NCBI GenBank assembly: GCA_946902985.2
Contig: OX336388.2
Location: 120,753,894-120,817,893 of the forward strand
Source of the DNA: Meconema thalassinum
Lineage: Eukaryota; Arthropoda; Insecta; Orthoptera; Tettigoniidae
DNA length: 64,000 nucleotides
Reading direction: 5' to 3'
The position numbers and the translations under genes were made by a program. The notes below the pieces were generated by a model that was not told the DNA's origin, ran no database searches, and saw only the letters and a program-made list of their open reading frames with translations. This document shows positions 1-11,900 of the stretch, one piece after another. Within the stretch, counting starts at the first letter, position 1, and every line of letters begins with the position of its first letter.

Positions 1-984
1 TTAATGCAGTTTGTGCATATTAATAAATTCTACATGGGTATGTCAGAGATTTTCAAGCTTATCAAACCAGTAGCAACAATTCCTCTGCATAACGTTCTTT
101 TTCAACACTGAGACGCATTAATACATATAGCAGATCGATTCAAGGTCAGGAAAGGCTATCATCATTAGCTATGTTGTCGATTGAAATGATTGCTTGCATA
201 AATTAGATTACAGTAAAAAAGAAGAGCCGCAGACTAGAGTTTGTTTTCAAGTAGGTAGATCTAACAAATAGTTGCAATTTTTCTGTGTACGTACTTTGAC
301 TTTGACTTGTTCAAATTATATAATCTGGTTTCTAATGAATTGTTAATATTTATAAAATGTGTCTCTTTTGAAAATTTGTTATTTTTTGTCCCTACTTGAA
401 TACAAGGTGCGACATAACCAGTTTGAATGCATGTTCATGTAACCGTTAATTAAAATGTTCATGTGATTTAGCAATTAATGGCTTTGTACATTTTATTCAT
501 TCAGAACTATGCATGTCCCACCCCCACCAACATTCATGAATGGAAGAGCAAGCCTGACTTTCATGACCAGCATTTGCCCCTGAACAACAGCACATTACAT
601 TCATACAGTAGACAACAATTAAAAATTAATTTTAAATGTGAGTTTATTTACAAGCACATTACGATTACAAATTGTCAGATTAAATTTCTGATAAGCATTC
701 ATTACCCGACATTCAGGCGTCTGGTATCAAAACAAGACACATCACTTCAACAAAAATTTTCAGGAGAGACAAAAAACTGAATAAGTCCTTTGTTTACTGA
801 CAATAAATATTCCCTTTTTTTTATTATTTGTAAGTGATACTGACAAATATTTCAAAAAAGTTTCATAACCCATGCTGTTTTACTTTACTTTTTATAATCT
901 TTTTAATATTTGATGTGTCTCATTTTGTTTTAAAACTTGCTGTTGTATCTTGTTTTGCAACTCAGTAATCGGATGTATCTTATT
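1..984. other. AT-rich intergenic sequence, no gene seen
   Basis: I find no convincing coding region, RNA gene or repeat border here. The single 100-codon open frame at 478-780 has low-complexity composition and no recognisable motif. Confidence 0.5.
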
Positions 985-1118
985 TCATTCTTCACAAGTA
1001 TAAAGTCGATTTAACACACCAATACAAATGTTAACACAGAACACTAAAGAATTGCATAAGCAGCACACAGAGAGCTTGTTATGAGGGACACTATCATAGG
1101 CCTTTTCAATGTCCAAAC

Positions 1119-1862
1119 ACACCATCATGAGACTCAGCAATATTTTTCTAGGTTTGTGCCGTGACTTGTGTGGGGTTTCGCCTAGAACACCGAGCTGGCT
1201 CATCAACAGGCACGGCACAAACCTAGAAAAATTGCCGAGTTTTTATTCACTGGCCGTGAAAGCCAACATACCATCTTTTGGAAGCCTTCATAGGGAGGTT
1301 GTTGCTGCTTGAGCTTTAGATCTCGCAGGTAAGAGGTGCAGTTGCCCTCTATATAAAGGGAGGTAGCACGCAGTTCACTACACCTGTGGGGGTCCGGATG
1401 GGGACACCAAGAGCCCGCTGATGAGCCTGCTTGGTGTCCTAGACGAAACCCTACACAAGATGAAAATCCACAGCCTGCTTCCAGTCTCTGACCGGGTCAG
1501 GAATGGAATGAATGAAGCCCCCATCCAGCGGCGAGGATATGGACTGTGCCGGCTGCCGAGGCCTGATGCACTCCTCTGGGGCAATAATTAAATGAATGAC
1601 AGATGAAGAGAAATGATAGTGGAGTGTGTTGCTGGAATGAAATTTTGACAGAGAAAACCGGAGTACCCGGAGAAAAACCTGTCTGCCTCCGTTTTGTCCA
1701 GCACAGATCTCACTTGGAGTGACCAGGATTTGAATCACGGACCCAGCGGTGAGAGGCCGGCGTGCTGCCGCCTAAGCCACGGACCCTACACAAGATACGG
1801 CAAAAAACTAGAAAAATTGCTTAATTCACTGGCCGTGAAAGCCGATATAACACCATCATGAG
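1119..1862 (-). mobile_element. Foldback/tandem-unit element, copy 1, with 13-bp target duplication
   Basis: The element occupies 1132-1849, flanked by the duplication ACACCATCATGAG at 1119-1131 and 1850-1862. Read on the minus strand it has one full unit homologous to the units of the 6.7-8.6 kb array, the beginning of a second unit, then a short inverted unit. One end begins TATATCGGCTTTCACGG and the other (inverted) AACTCAGCAAT, the same asymmetric ends as the large array. A SINE is inserted inside (1462-1782). No coding capacity is seen. Confidence 0.8.
1462..1782 (-). mobile_element. SINE family A, nested copy (minus)
   Basis: This tRNA-derived SINE (reverse of the 58539-58868 copy) sits inside the foldback element. 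It has a 14-bp duplication, ACCCTACACAAGAT, at 1448-1461 and 1783-1796. The tRNA-like A and B boxes lie at its right end on the minus strand. Confidence 0.88.
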
Positions 1863-2154
1863 GTTCTTTCCACGTTCCCAGTATTTCTCCTTAAAGTGCA
1901 AAATTGAGATCCCCAATATTTCGGCCATTCCTGAAACCATGCTGTTCGTCTTCTAATAAGGGCTCAACTGTCTACCTCAATCTGTTTTTTATAATTTTAT
2001 CCAGCAGCTTTTGGGTGTGCGATAACAAGAGTTTTTGTCCAGTCATCTGGAATACTACAGATGTGTGCAAAATATTCGACTCAAATAAAGAATTTCAATC
2101 AGGCACTATTTTTTAAGCAAAATCATTTTATTTTATTTTTATCAGTCTTGAAGC

Positions 2155-2425
2155 AAAAATAATGATTGAAACACTACATGCAATAGCAATTAAAACTGGT
2201 CTTACCATTTCATACGAAAAAACTAAATACAGTATATTGAATACAGACATAATAAGGAAAAGTATTTACTGACACAATATGGTCAGATTCAAAGAGATAT
2301 TTAATTTAAGTATTTGGGTGAATGGATCCAGTCAAATGGACTTGATAACACAGCGTGCGAGGAGAGATTGAAGAAGATGGAATTTGCCTATAAGCTACTC
2401 ACATCCGTTACAACAAACGATCAAT
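2155..2425 (+). pseudogene. LINE reverse transcriptase C-terminal relic
   Basis: The plus strand translates, with breaks, into a thumb-region RT segment including KYLGEWIQSNGLDN and ERLKKMEFAYKLLTS. It abuts the 3' end of the next LINE and is unrelated to it in orientation. Confidence 0.6.
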
Positions 2426-2426
2426 A

Positions 2427-3665
2427 TCGTGTTGTTTGAGTCTTCAGTCTTTTGACTGATTTGATGCAGCTCTCCATACCTCCCTGTCCTGAGCTAATCG
2501 CTTCATCTCTACATAGCTACCACACCCTACATCCGAGGCAATCTGTTTAACATATTCTAACCTTGGTCTACCCCTACAGTTCTTGTCCTCGACCCTTCCC
2601 TCCATAACTAAGCTTGCTATTCCTTGGGTGTCTTAGTATGTGTCCTACCAACCTATCTCTTCTCTTCGTTAGCAGTCGCCAGAAACATCTCTCCTCTCCC
2701 ACTCGTCTTAATACCTCTTTGTTTGTAACCCTATCTACCCATCTGATCTTCATAATTCTCCTGTAACACCACATTTCAAATGCTTCAATTCTCCTCTTTT
2801 CTGCTGCACCAATAGTCCAAGTTTCACTTCCATAGAGCGCCACGCTCCAGGCAAAGGCTTTCAAAAATGACTTCCTAATACCTAAATCTATATTCGATGT
2901 CAGCAGATTCCTTTTTTGTAGAAATGCTTTCTTTGCCTGAGCCAACCTACTTTTTATATCCTCTTTGCTTCGTCCATCACTGGTTATTCTGCTTCCTAAG
3001 TAACAGAAGTCTCCTACTTCCTTCAGCTTTTCACCTGCCAATTTGATCTCGATAGAGGTTTCTGATTTATTTCGGCTGCATTCCAGTATTTTTGTTTTAC
3101 ATTTATTAATTTTCATCATGAATTCTTTCCTTAAGACAGAATCCATACCATTAAAAAACTCATTCAAATCCTCAGGCTTGTCGGCCAAGATGACGATGTC
3201 ATCAGCAAATCGCAGAGTTGAAATTATTTCTCCTTGAAACTTCAGTCCCACTTTAAATTTTTCTCTAATTTCCTTCATTGCTTGTTCAATGTAAAGATTG
3301 AAAAGTATGGGTGATAAGTTGCAGCCTTGCCTTACACCTTTCTGAATATCAGCTTCTCTCTCATGTCCTTCAACTCGAATGACTCCTGTCTGGTTTCTGT
3401 ATAGATTGTATATCACTCTCCTATCCCTGTACTTTATTCCAATCGATTTCAAAATGTCAAACAATTTAGTCCAATCAACGTTATCAAAAGCCTTTTCTAA
3501 GTCTACAAATGCCATGAACGTTCTCTTATCTTTCCTTATTCTACCTTCCAAAATCAGCCTAAGACTTAGTACAGCTTCCCTTGTTCCTACATTTCTCCTG
3601 AAACCAAACTGGTCTTCACCCAACTCCGTTTCTATCAATATCGTTCCAAGTAAAAATTACAAAGA
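2427..3665 (-). pseudogene. LINE family L-A, 5'-truncated copy 1 (reverse transcriptase)
   Basis: A 354-codon minus-strand frame holds most of a non-LTR reverse transcriptase. Landmarks in order are ELGEDQFGFRR, motif A AFVDLEKAFDNV, RQGCNLSPILFNLY, catalytic FADDIVILAD, the CYLGSRITSDG block and the SETWTIGAAEKRRIE/WCYRRIMKIRW region. The 5' end is lost near 3665; the short 3' tail past the stop ends near 2427. Two further copies lie at 42835-43535 and 52943-53990. The catalytic FADD is intact, but the endonuclease domain is missing, so this copy cannot be autonomous. Confidence 0.85.
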
Positions 3666-4120
3666 AATTTGATACAATGGTCCGGTTAGCTCAAAACAGA
3701 TGCCAGCGTTTCGCCCCAGTGTACCAATGGGCTCTTCAGTTGGTTATGGTACACCTCACCAAGACGCGTGGCTAGTACATACTGTGAAGGCCTCTGCAAG
3801 GCACAAATGTTGCCACGAGCAGCGCCAATGTACTATGGAAGTCAATACTTCCTTTCTCTTTTTTTCATTGAATTCAGAACGTACCCTCTGAATCAATCTA
3901 TGGTACATGAATCATTGAATAGTTCAAGAGTGAACCATCTGTAAAACACTCTACTCTAAATTCACACATAAACTAAAATAACGTAATCTAAACAATACAT
4001 GTGACATTCTGCATTAGAAAGGTTCTGTTATAGTGGAAATAATTTTAAAAATACCTATCTCTCAGATTCTTAAAAGAAAATGTAACTAAGACTCTTGCTT
4101 AAACATTCAAAATAATTTCA
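3666..4120. other. Unassigned spacer
   Basis: I see no gene. The first 200 bases are GC-richer and may be an old repeat, but I find no border or duplication. Confidence 0.4.
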
Positions 4121-4160
4121 GTGCCTTGCAAACATTTTATAAAAATTAGGAAAAAGTAAA

Positions 4161-4493
4161 AGCCTCCGTGGCTTAGGCGGCAGCACGCCGGCCTCTCACC
4201 GCTGGGTCAGTGGTTTAAATCCCGGTCACTCCATGTGAGATCTGTGCTGGACAGAGAGGAGGCAGACAGGTTTTTCTCCGGGTACTCCGGTTTTCCCTGT
4301 CAAAAATTTCATTCCAGCAACACTCTCCACTATCATTTCATTTCATCTGTCATTCATTTAATCATTGCCCCAGAGGAGTGCGTCAGGCCTCGGCAGCCGG
4401 CACAGTTCATATCCTCGCCGCTAGATGGGTGCTTCATTCATTCCATTCCTGACCTGGTCGGAGACTGGAAGCAGGCTGTGGATTTTCATTTTC
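4161..4493 (+). mobile_element. SINE family A copy (plus)
   Basis: The 5' tRNA-like head has an A box (TGGCTTAGGCGGCAG) and a B-box-like segment, and the body ends in GGATTTTCATTTTC. A 13-bp duplication AGGAAAAAGTAAA flanks it at 4148-4160 and 4494-4506. It interrupts element E1 copy 1. Confidence 0.92.
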
Positions 4494-5057
4494 AGGAAAA
4501 AGTAAACATATCAGATCGAGCCGGGCAAATGTGGTCTGTCTGTCCGTCCGTCTGTGTGTGTGTCTCCCCCTATCAACTCCTAAAAGTCTTCAGTTATCGC
4601 AACCAAATTTGGTATGAGTAAAGAGCTATGTCTGAATATCGCAAGGCCATATTTGAAAATGGTGTCAGTGCTACCAACTGCTGAAAAATCACAATTGAAA
4701 ATCGAGGTCTATGTTGGATATCTCGAAAGATATAGATGGGGATTGTTACAAAATTGACACACATATAGATAATATTACATCAGACTAATTTACATGAGCC
4801 CATACATGAGAGTGTTGCCAACATGATTCTATGCCTGCTGATAGGTCCAATATTTAAATGCATGTAAACTACATACTATCTATTGGATTTCAACCAAATT
4901 TGTTATGTGATTTACACACCAGAGCAGATATGAATATGCATATTTTAGTGTCAACCGGGCTGCCAACTGTTGAAAAATGCACTCTGCATTTTTATCCTCA
5001 TCTCAATATATCAGAAAGTATGCAGGCCAACAGTTCTAAACTTTGCATACCTATACC

Positions 5058-6233
5058 GTTCATCTACTGTAAGTTTGCACTTTTTTGACAGTTCTCACGG
5101 GATCGAATACTCCTACAGAACATATCAATCCGCCTCTACCACGTGCATTCCAGCCAATGAGCTATCACCCACGTGGCAGCCAGCAATGGCCGCTGTATTC
5201 CGTCAAGGTGTCAACAGCTGTTATGAGTTGCCTAAACCTACATTCATCTCGCAATATCAATTCATTGCCCTTTTTAAAGGAAACTTGTATTTCTTTGTGA
5301 CATTTATCAAATAATCGTTCTAACAGGATACTCACTGACGGCTCGCTGACAGAATAATGTAACATCATGGACGCGCTATGACCAAGACCTTGGCTATGAC
5401 AGAGCAGCTGATAACTTACATGTGAGAGTGGAATTATTTTAGGCCCATCATTTCACAGCTCGAGCAAAATGCTTACTAAGGTATGGTATAAGATGTCCTT
5501 AAGACGATACGATCATTACTTGACCTGTTGGATTGATATTAAAATAAAACGTACGAAACATTTCACCATTTAAGTTAACTTTTAGGCCTAAAAACAATTC
5601 ATATTTTAGGCCTACTTTTTTGCCATATGAAAATTATTCACCAGGCCAATGTCCTTAGGGAAATAAATAGTTCTGCTGACTTTTTTTTTACCTTCAAAAA
5701 GAAGGAAATAAAATAAATGTCTTGAACAAGTAATTCCGTGACTGCTTCCTACTCGATAGTCAAAACAAAGATGTCCGACCTGGAGACCTCTCAGCCTACA
5801 TATTTACTTAACATTATTTAAGATAACCCCTATATATTTATTTATCTGAAAAATGAACACGCGTTCAAATGGAAATAATACTTCCAGACGACTTTGCGCA
5901 ATATTATCAATTATAATTATTATTATTTAATATAATTAACACGTTATTTTCTCAGGCGGATGAACACAGTAAAGCGTCCATTACCAAACGCACGCCCATC
6001 CCACGAGCACGTGGTAGTTCAGTTTGATAATGCAACTTTTCAGTCTGGCCGACAGAATATGTTGCCAATATATTCACAATTACAGGGACAAGCGAAAAAA
6101 TAACCTGAAAAAACTTACATGTGAATAAAACATGTATATATTTGCTATGGACTACAGGTTATAAATTGAGTCTTTGCTTATGAAGGTTGGCAACCCTAGC
6201 TGTCAAATAAGTGCAAACTTACAGTAGATGAAC
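5058..6233. mobile_element. TIR DNA element (about 1.2 kb), noncoding
   Basis: Inverted termini of about 34 bp match: the left begins GTTCATCTACTGTAAG at 5058, and its reverse complement ends at 6233. The element splits E1 copy 1. The interior has no transposase-like frame. An imperfect short duplication resembling CTATA may flank it. I read it as a non-autonomous DNA transposon of unknown superfamily. Confidence 0.7.
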
Positions 6234-6660
6234 TATAGTACCTGCTAATGTAGGTTAATTTTCTGTAACCGATATTCAACAGTGCTATCAACACGATTCT
6301 ATGCGTGCTGATAGGTTTAATGTTGAATCACATGTAACTTCCATACTAATAAATGAAGTTCTTTCAAAATTGGCACATTTATAGATCATAATATTTCAAT
6401 TTAAGTTTTAGCATTCAATTTATGGCAGTGTTGCCAACCTGCTGATAAATTCAATATTGAAATACATGCAATATGCATACTATCTCTTGGATCTCAACCA
6501 AATTTTGCATGTGCTTTGTGGACCTTAAGAGATGGAACTAAGAATATGTTTAGAGTCGCCAGGTCTGCCAACTGTTGATATATGATCACTATAATTTGAA
6601 GAAAAGTAGGCTCTTTAGTTCGTCACGGAACTACTTGTTATTTTATTAATTCTTAAAAAG

Positions 6661-8656
6661 TATTAATGAAATGGTATATTGGCTTTCACGGCCGGTGAAT
6701 TAAAACTCAGCAATTCTTCTAGGTTTGTGCCGTGTCTTGTCTGGGGTTTCGCCTAGGACACCAAGCTGGCTCATCGGCGGGCTCTTGGTGTCCCCGCCCG
6801 GACCCCCACAGGAGTATCGAACTGCGCGATACCTCCCCTTATATAGAGTGCAACAGCACTCCTTGACTGCGAGAACCAAAAGCTCAAGCAGCCTCAACCT
6901 CCCTATGAAGGCTTCCAAAAAGATGGTATATTGGCTTTCACGGCCGGTGAATTAAAACTCAGCAATTCTTCTAGGTTTGTGCCGTGTCTTGTGTGGGGTT
7001 TCGCCTAGGACACCAAGCTGGCTCATCGGCAGGCTCTTGGTGTCCCCGCCCGGACCCCCACAGGAGTATCGAACTGCGCGATACCTCCCCTTATATAGAG
7101 TGCAACTGCACTCCTTGACTGCGAGAACCAAAAGCTCAAGCAGCCTCAACCTCCCTATGAAGGCTTCCAAAAAGATGGTATATTGGCTTTCACGGCCGGT
7201 GAATTAAAACTCAGCAATTCTTCTAGGTTTGTGCCGTGTCTTGTGTGGGGTTTCGCCTAGGACACCAAGCTGGCTCATCGGCGGGCTCTTGGTGTCCCCG
7301 CCCGGACCCCCACAGGAGTATCGAACTGTGCGATACCTCCCATTATATAGAGTGCACTCCTTGACTGCGAGAACCAAAAGCTCAAGCAGCCTCAACCTCC
7401 CTATGAAGGCTTCCAAAAAGATGGTATATTGGCTTTCACGGCCGGTGAATTAAAACTCAGCAATTCTTCTAGGTTTGTGCCGTGTCTTGTGTGGGGTTTC
7501 GCCTAGGACACCAAGCTGGCTCATCGGCAGGCTCTTGGTGTCCCCGCCCGGACCCCCACAGGAGTATCGAACTGCGCGATACCTCCCCTTATATAGAGTG
7601 CAACTGCACTCCTTGACTGCGAGAACCAAAAGCTCAAGCAGCCTCAACCTCCCTATGAAGGCTTCCAAAAAGATGGTATATTGGCTTTCACGGCCGGTGA
7701 ATTAAAACTCAGCAATTCTTCTAGGTTTGTGCCGTGTCTTGTGTGGGGTTTCGCCTAGGACACCAAGCTGGCTCATCGGCGGGCTCTTGGTGTCCCCGCC
7801 CGGACCCCCACAGGAGTATCGAACTGTGCGATACCTCCCATTATATAGAGTGCACTCCTTGACTGCGAGAACCAAAAGCTCAAGCAGCCTCAACCTCCCT
7901 ATGAAGGCTTCCAAAAAGATGGTATATTGGCTTTCACGGCCGGTGAATTAAAACTCAGCAATTCTTCTAGGTTTGTGCCGTGTCTTGTGTGGGGTTTCGC
8001 CTAGGACACCAAGCTGGCTCATCGGCGGGCTCTTGGTGTCCCCGCCCCGGACCCCCACAGGAGTATCGAACTGCGCGATACCTCCCATTATATAGAGTGC
8101 AACTGCACTCCTTGACTGCGAGAACCAAAAGCTCAAGCAGCCTCAACCTCCCTATGAAGGCTTCCATAAAGATGGTATATTGGCTTTCACGGCCGGTGAA
8201 TTAAAACTCAGCAATTCTTCTAGGTTTGTGCCGTGTCTTGTGTGGGGTTTCGCCTAGGACACCAAGCTGGCTCATCGGCGGGCTCTTGGTGTCCCCGCCC
8301 GGACCCCCACAGGAGTATCGAACTGCACGATACCTCCCCTTATATAGAGTGCAACTGCACTCCTCGACTGCGAGAACCAAAAGCTCAAGCAGCCTCACCG
8401 GCCGTGAAAGCCAATATACCATCTTTTTGAAAGCCTTCATAGGGAGGTTGAGGCTGCTTGAGCTTTTGGTTCTCGCAGTCAAGGAGTGCAGTTGCACTCT
8501 ATATAAGGGGAGGTATCGCGCAGTTCGATACTCCTGTGGGGGTCCGGGCGGGGACACCAAGAGCCCGCCGATGAGCCAGCTTGGTGTCCTAGGCGAAACC
8601 CCACACAAGACACGGCACAAACCTAGAAGAATTGCTGAGTTTTTATTAATGAAATG
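6661..8656 (+). repeat. Foldback-type array: seven about 250-bp direct units plus one inverted unit
   Basis: Units start with ATGGTATATTGGC at 6671, 6923, 7175, 7421, 7673, 7919 and 8172, giving periods of 252, 252, 246, 252, 246 and 253. The last direct unit stops near 8397 and turns into an inverted full-length unit (8398-8643). The whole block is flanked by a perfect 13-bp direct repeat, TATTAATGAAATG, at 6661-6673 and 8644-8656, so it behaves as one inserted element. The alternating 252/246 periods suggest duplication of a two-unit module (7175-7672 versus 7673-8171). The long open frames on both strands are by-products of the repetition. Confidence 0.92.
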
Positions 8657-8704
8657 TTGGAAATCTGGCATCGATTCTAATAATTAATTGGCACAACTCT
8701 GTAT

Positions 8705-8850
8705 TCTTTGACTAGATAACTGACAGTACTCCGTAGATCCATTATAAGCCAGGTGTTCCAGCGGCCTTCATCATATCTGAGCTTAGTTCGTCAAACCCTG
8801 GGGACTTGCCATCTTGCATGTTTTGCAATGCAATGGCTGTTGAACTTCAT
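8705..8850 (-). pseudogene. LINE reverse transcriptase relic
   Basis: The minus strand reads QDGKSPGFDELSSDMMKAAG and WIYGVLSVI, a typical pre-motif segment of a non-LTR RT. It is broken by stops and lies just downstream of the ankyrin gene's stop codon. Confidence 0.65.
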
Positions 8851-8892
8851 GGATTTACTGTACAATCACTAGCACCGCTGTTGTCGACATCA

Positions 8893-8991
8893 CCATTCAG
8901 CAGCATGGCCCCTCAGAACAGCCTTCCCATACTCATCTCTCCCCCAAACATCTGCTTCATTACACAATAACATTTCAGCAATAATCTCCTT
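8893..8991 (-). pseudogene. Ankyrin-repeat relic immediately after the stop codon
   Basis: Directly after the TAA at 8992-8990, the -1 frame reads KEIIAEMLLCNEADVWGRDE and then YGKAVLRGHAAEW before a stop. This is the second half of an ankyrin repeat plus the start of another, with the same style as the gene's own units. It looks like leftover repeat coding sequence separated by a frameshift, or the scar of a repeat deletion. Confidence 0.65.
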
Positions 8992-11900
8992 ATTTGAGGT
9001 ATTTGTTTAATAGCTGTACCACATCTTGGTGTCCTCCTTGTTCTGCATACCATGCAGCAGTCTTCCCATTGCCATCTTCCTGTTGCAGGTCTGCACCAAA
9101 CGACAGTAACATCTGCACTACAGCTGAATGTCCTCCGAAGCATGCATAGTGCAACGCAGTTTTCCCCTGGCAATCTCTCTGTCGTACATTAGTTCTGACG
9201 TTCAACAACATCTGGAAAATATCTGAGTTTTCTTCCAGAGCAGCACAATGCAATCCACTCCGTACCTCTGTGATGTTTTCAGTTCCACTGCATAATAAAG
9301 TTTCGACAATATCCAAGTGACCAAACTCCGTGGCATAGTGGAGCGCGGTCTTCCCTTCATCATCTTCAGCCAGTATCAACGCTATGACCAATTCCAGATG
9401 TCCTCCCATAGCAGCCGGGTGCAGGGGAACATGCATGTCCACTCCAGCAGACAACAACAGTTCAACAATGACTGAATGGCCCCTCAGAGCAGCATAATGC
9501 AAGGCAGTCTTCCCCTCCCCATCTTTCCCTTTAACATCTGCTCCGTTACACAATAACATCTCAGTGACTTCAAAGTGTTCTTCCAACACTGCACGGTGTA
9601 ATGCGGACCTACCCTCAGCATCTTTCTCCTCAACATCTGCCTCGCTGCACAACAACAGTTGGACGATGTCCAAGTTACCTAATGTAGCTCCCAGATGCAA
9701 AGCAGTTCTCCCATTACTGTCTTTTCCCCGCACATCCGCGCCATTTCGTAGTAATACTTGGATTGCCTCTACACAGCCTCCTAAAGCAGCAAAGTGTAAA
9801 GCAGTCCTTTCCTCACTGTCCTTGTGAAGGACATTAGCTCTGAAACACAGTAACATTTGGATGACATCTATGTGCCCACCGTAAGTAGCGTAGTGTAATG
9901 CTGTGCACCCAATATCATCTTCTTCCATCACTTCTGCACCGTTGGACAACAACTTATAAACGATACCCAAGTGTCCTTTCAGAGCAGCACAATGTAACGG
10001 GGTCTTCCCGTCACTATCGCGTTCCCGCAAACCAGCATGTAAGGACAATAACATGTCCACGATGCCCTCGTGTCCTGCCAATGCAGCATAGTGAAGTGCC
10101 ACTTTCTCTTCATTGTCCTGCTCCTGCACGACTGCACCACTTGACAACAACATTTGAGCAACATCTGAATTTCCCTCATGAGCGGCATAATGCAGGGCAG
10201 TTCTTCCATCTGTATCTTTTCTCCGAACGTCTGCTCCGTTGTGCAGTAATATCTTGACAACATCCAAACTCCCCGCCAGACAAGCATAGTGCAAAGCAGT
10301 CCTTGAGTTGTCATCTTCTGTGTCAATGTCTGTGCCATTGAACAACAGAGTTTGAAGCACATCCAAGTGCCTTCCCAAAACAGCATAGTGCAACCCACTC
10401 CTCCCTTTCTCGTCTCTGTCCCGAAAATCTGCACCATTGTATAACAACTTGTCCATAACACAAGAGTTTCCCCCTTTTGCAGCATAAAGTAGAGCTGTCA
10501 ACATCACCCCACTTTTATCATGTACATCTGCTCCATACTCCAACAAAGATTCCACTGCAAACAAGTTACCTGACAATGATTCAATGTGTAAAGCTGTTCT
10601 ACCTTCATTATCTTTCGCATTAATATCTGCACCAACTGACAGTAACCTCTGGACAAAACTCAAGTGTTGTCCATTTAGAGCATGTCGTAATGGAGACATC
10701 CCTGCATTATCTTTCCCTTCAACATCAGCACCGTTCGCTAAGAACATCTCGATGACATTTGAATGTCCTCGAATGCTACCCAAGTGCAAAGGGGTCTTTC
10801 CTTCCTCATCTTTATCATTGATATCTGCACCATTCGACAATAAAACTTGGGCGACTTCCGAACGACCTCCAAAGGCAGCACAGTGTATAGGAGTCTTTCC
10901 TTCCCTATCCTTCACATTGACATTTGCACCGTTCAACAATAACATCTTGGCAACATCTAAATGACCTCCAGAAGCAGCCCAATGCAAGGAAGTCTTGCCG
11001 CTGGTATCCCTGTCCTCAACATCTGCCCCATTCTCCAGCAACATCTGGACAACACTGGAGTGTCCTGCCTGTGCTCCGTAGAGTAGTGCAGTCATCTCAG
11101 TGCCATCTTCAGCATCATCTGGGGGAACCTTTGGAACGACTTGCAGCTGTCCTTTCTCTGCCTCGTACAGGTATGCCTTCAGTTCATCGTTGTCGTGTTC
11201 GGTCATGCCCGGTATACAGAACTGGATCACGGCTGTGTATTCTCTCTGTGCATCTGTGTACAAGGAATGTTTCTCCCGGCAATCTCTGCCATGCACGTCC
11301 GCTCCCCTCCGAAGCAGCAACTGGACCGTGGCAGAGTGGCCCTTCTCGGCAGCAAAATGCAATGGAGTTTTATTCCTGCAATCTCCTTCATTAATACCTG
11401 CACCACTCTGCAGCAGTAATTCTACCATATCTTCGTGTCCACACTGTGCAGCATAGTGCAAAGCCGTCTTTCCTCCGTTATCTCGACCTTGCACATCTGC
11501 TCCTCTCTCCAGTAACGTCAGGGCAACATCTCTATGTCCACCTTGAGCAGCTCTGTGGAGTGCATTCTTTCCCGAGTTCTCTGCTGCTTGCACGTCGGCT
11601 CCACAGTTCAGTAACTTTTCGACTAAGAGAGCGTGGCCCTCCTGAGCAGCGTGATGCAATGCAGTCTTTGTACCGGTCTCGTAAGCCTCTAAGTCTGCCC
11701 CATTCCTCAGTAATATTTCGACCACATCTCCATGCCCCAAAGCGGCAGCACGGTGCAGGGCCGTGCTCCCCCATTTGTTTGCCGCTTCCACATTCGCTCC
11801 CCGCTGCACCAGTGCCTCCACGGCCTGCACATTGCCACACATGACTGCCTCAAACAGGGAAGTGTGGCCAGTCAAGCCTTGAGGATATTCACCATTCACA

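Larger units (their letters stand above)
985..2115 (-). pseudogene. LINE reverse transcriptase relic split by a foldback element
   Basis: The minus strand carries two separated pieces of one non-LTR reverse transcriptase. The right piece (2110-1863) encodes the fingers motif around EDEQHGFRNGRN. The left piece (1131-985) encodes the motif-A region CLDIEKAYDSVPHNKL. They are interrupted by the element at 1132-1849, which is flanked by a 13-bp duplication. Frame disruptions show that it is dead. Clade is not assigned. Confidence 0.7.
4121..6639 (+). mobile_element. Helentron-like element family E1, copy 1 (interrupted)
   Basis: This noncoding element shares sequence with 20384-21954 and 30410-31508. 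It ends in a 3' hairpin, TAGTTC-gtcacg-GAACTA, followed by CTTGTT. Near the start the family carries AGCCTA(C/T)TTTT, which is inverted near the 3' end (AAAA(G/T)TAGGCT). This copy is broken by a SINE (4161-4493) and by a TIR element (5058-6233). The start is approximate because this end has diverged. Confidence 0.6.

Noticed and set aside
4235..4621. 128-codon ORF
   Set aside because: It runs through SINE family A, which is noncoding in all copies; similar frames appear in other copies (58587-58904, 54329-54571).
6661..8656. CRISPR-like regular repeat
   Set aside because: There are no unique spacers, units are about 250 bp and the host is eukaryotic.
6661..8687. Sixteen overlapping open frames of 62-156 codons on both strands
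   Set aside because: They recur in every unit of the about 250-bp array on both strands and derive from one noncoding repeat that happens to be stop-free; no protein family matches.
9564..11844. Plus-strand open frames of 87-132 codons opposite the ankyrin exon
   Set aside because: They are antisense shadows of the repeated ankyrin codons, with histidine/serine-rich low-information translations.
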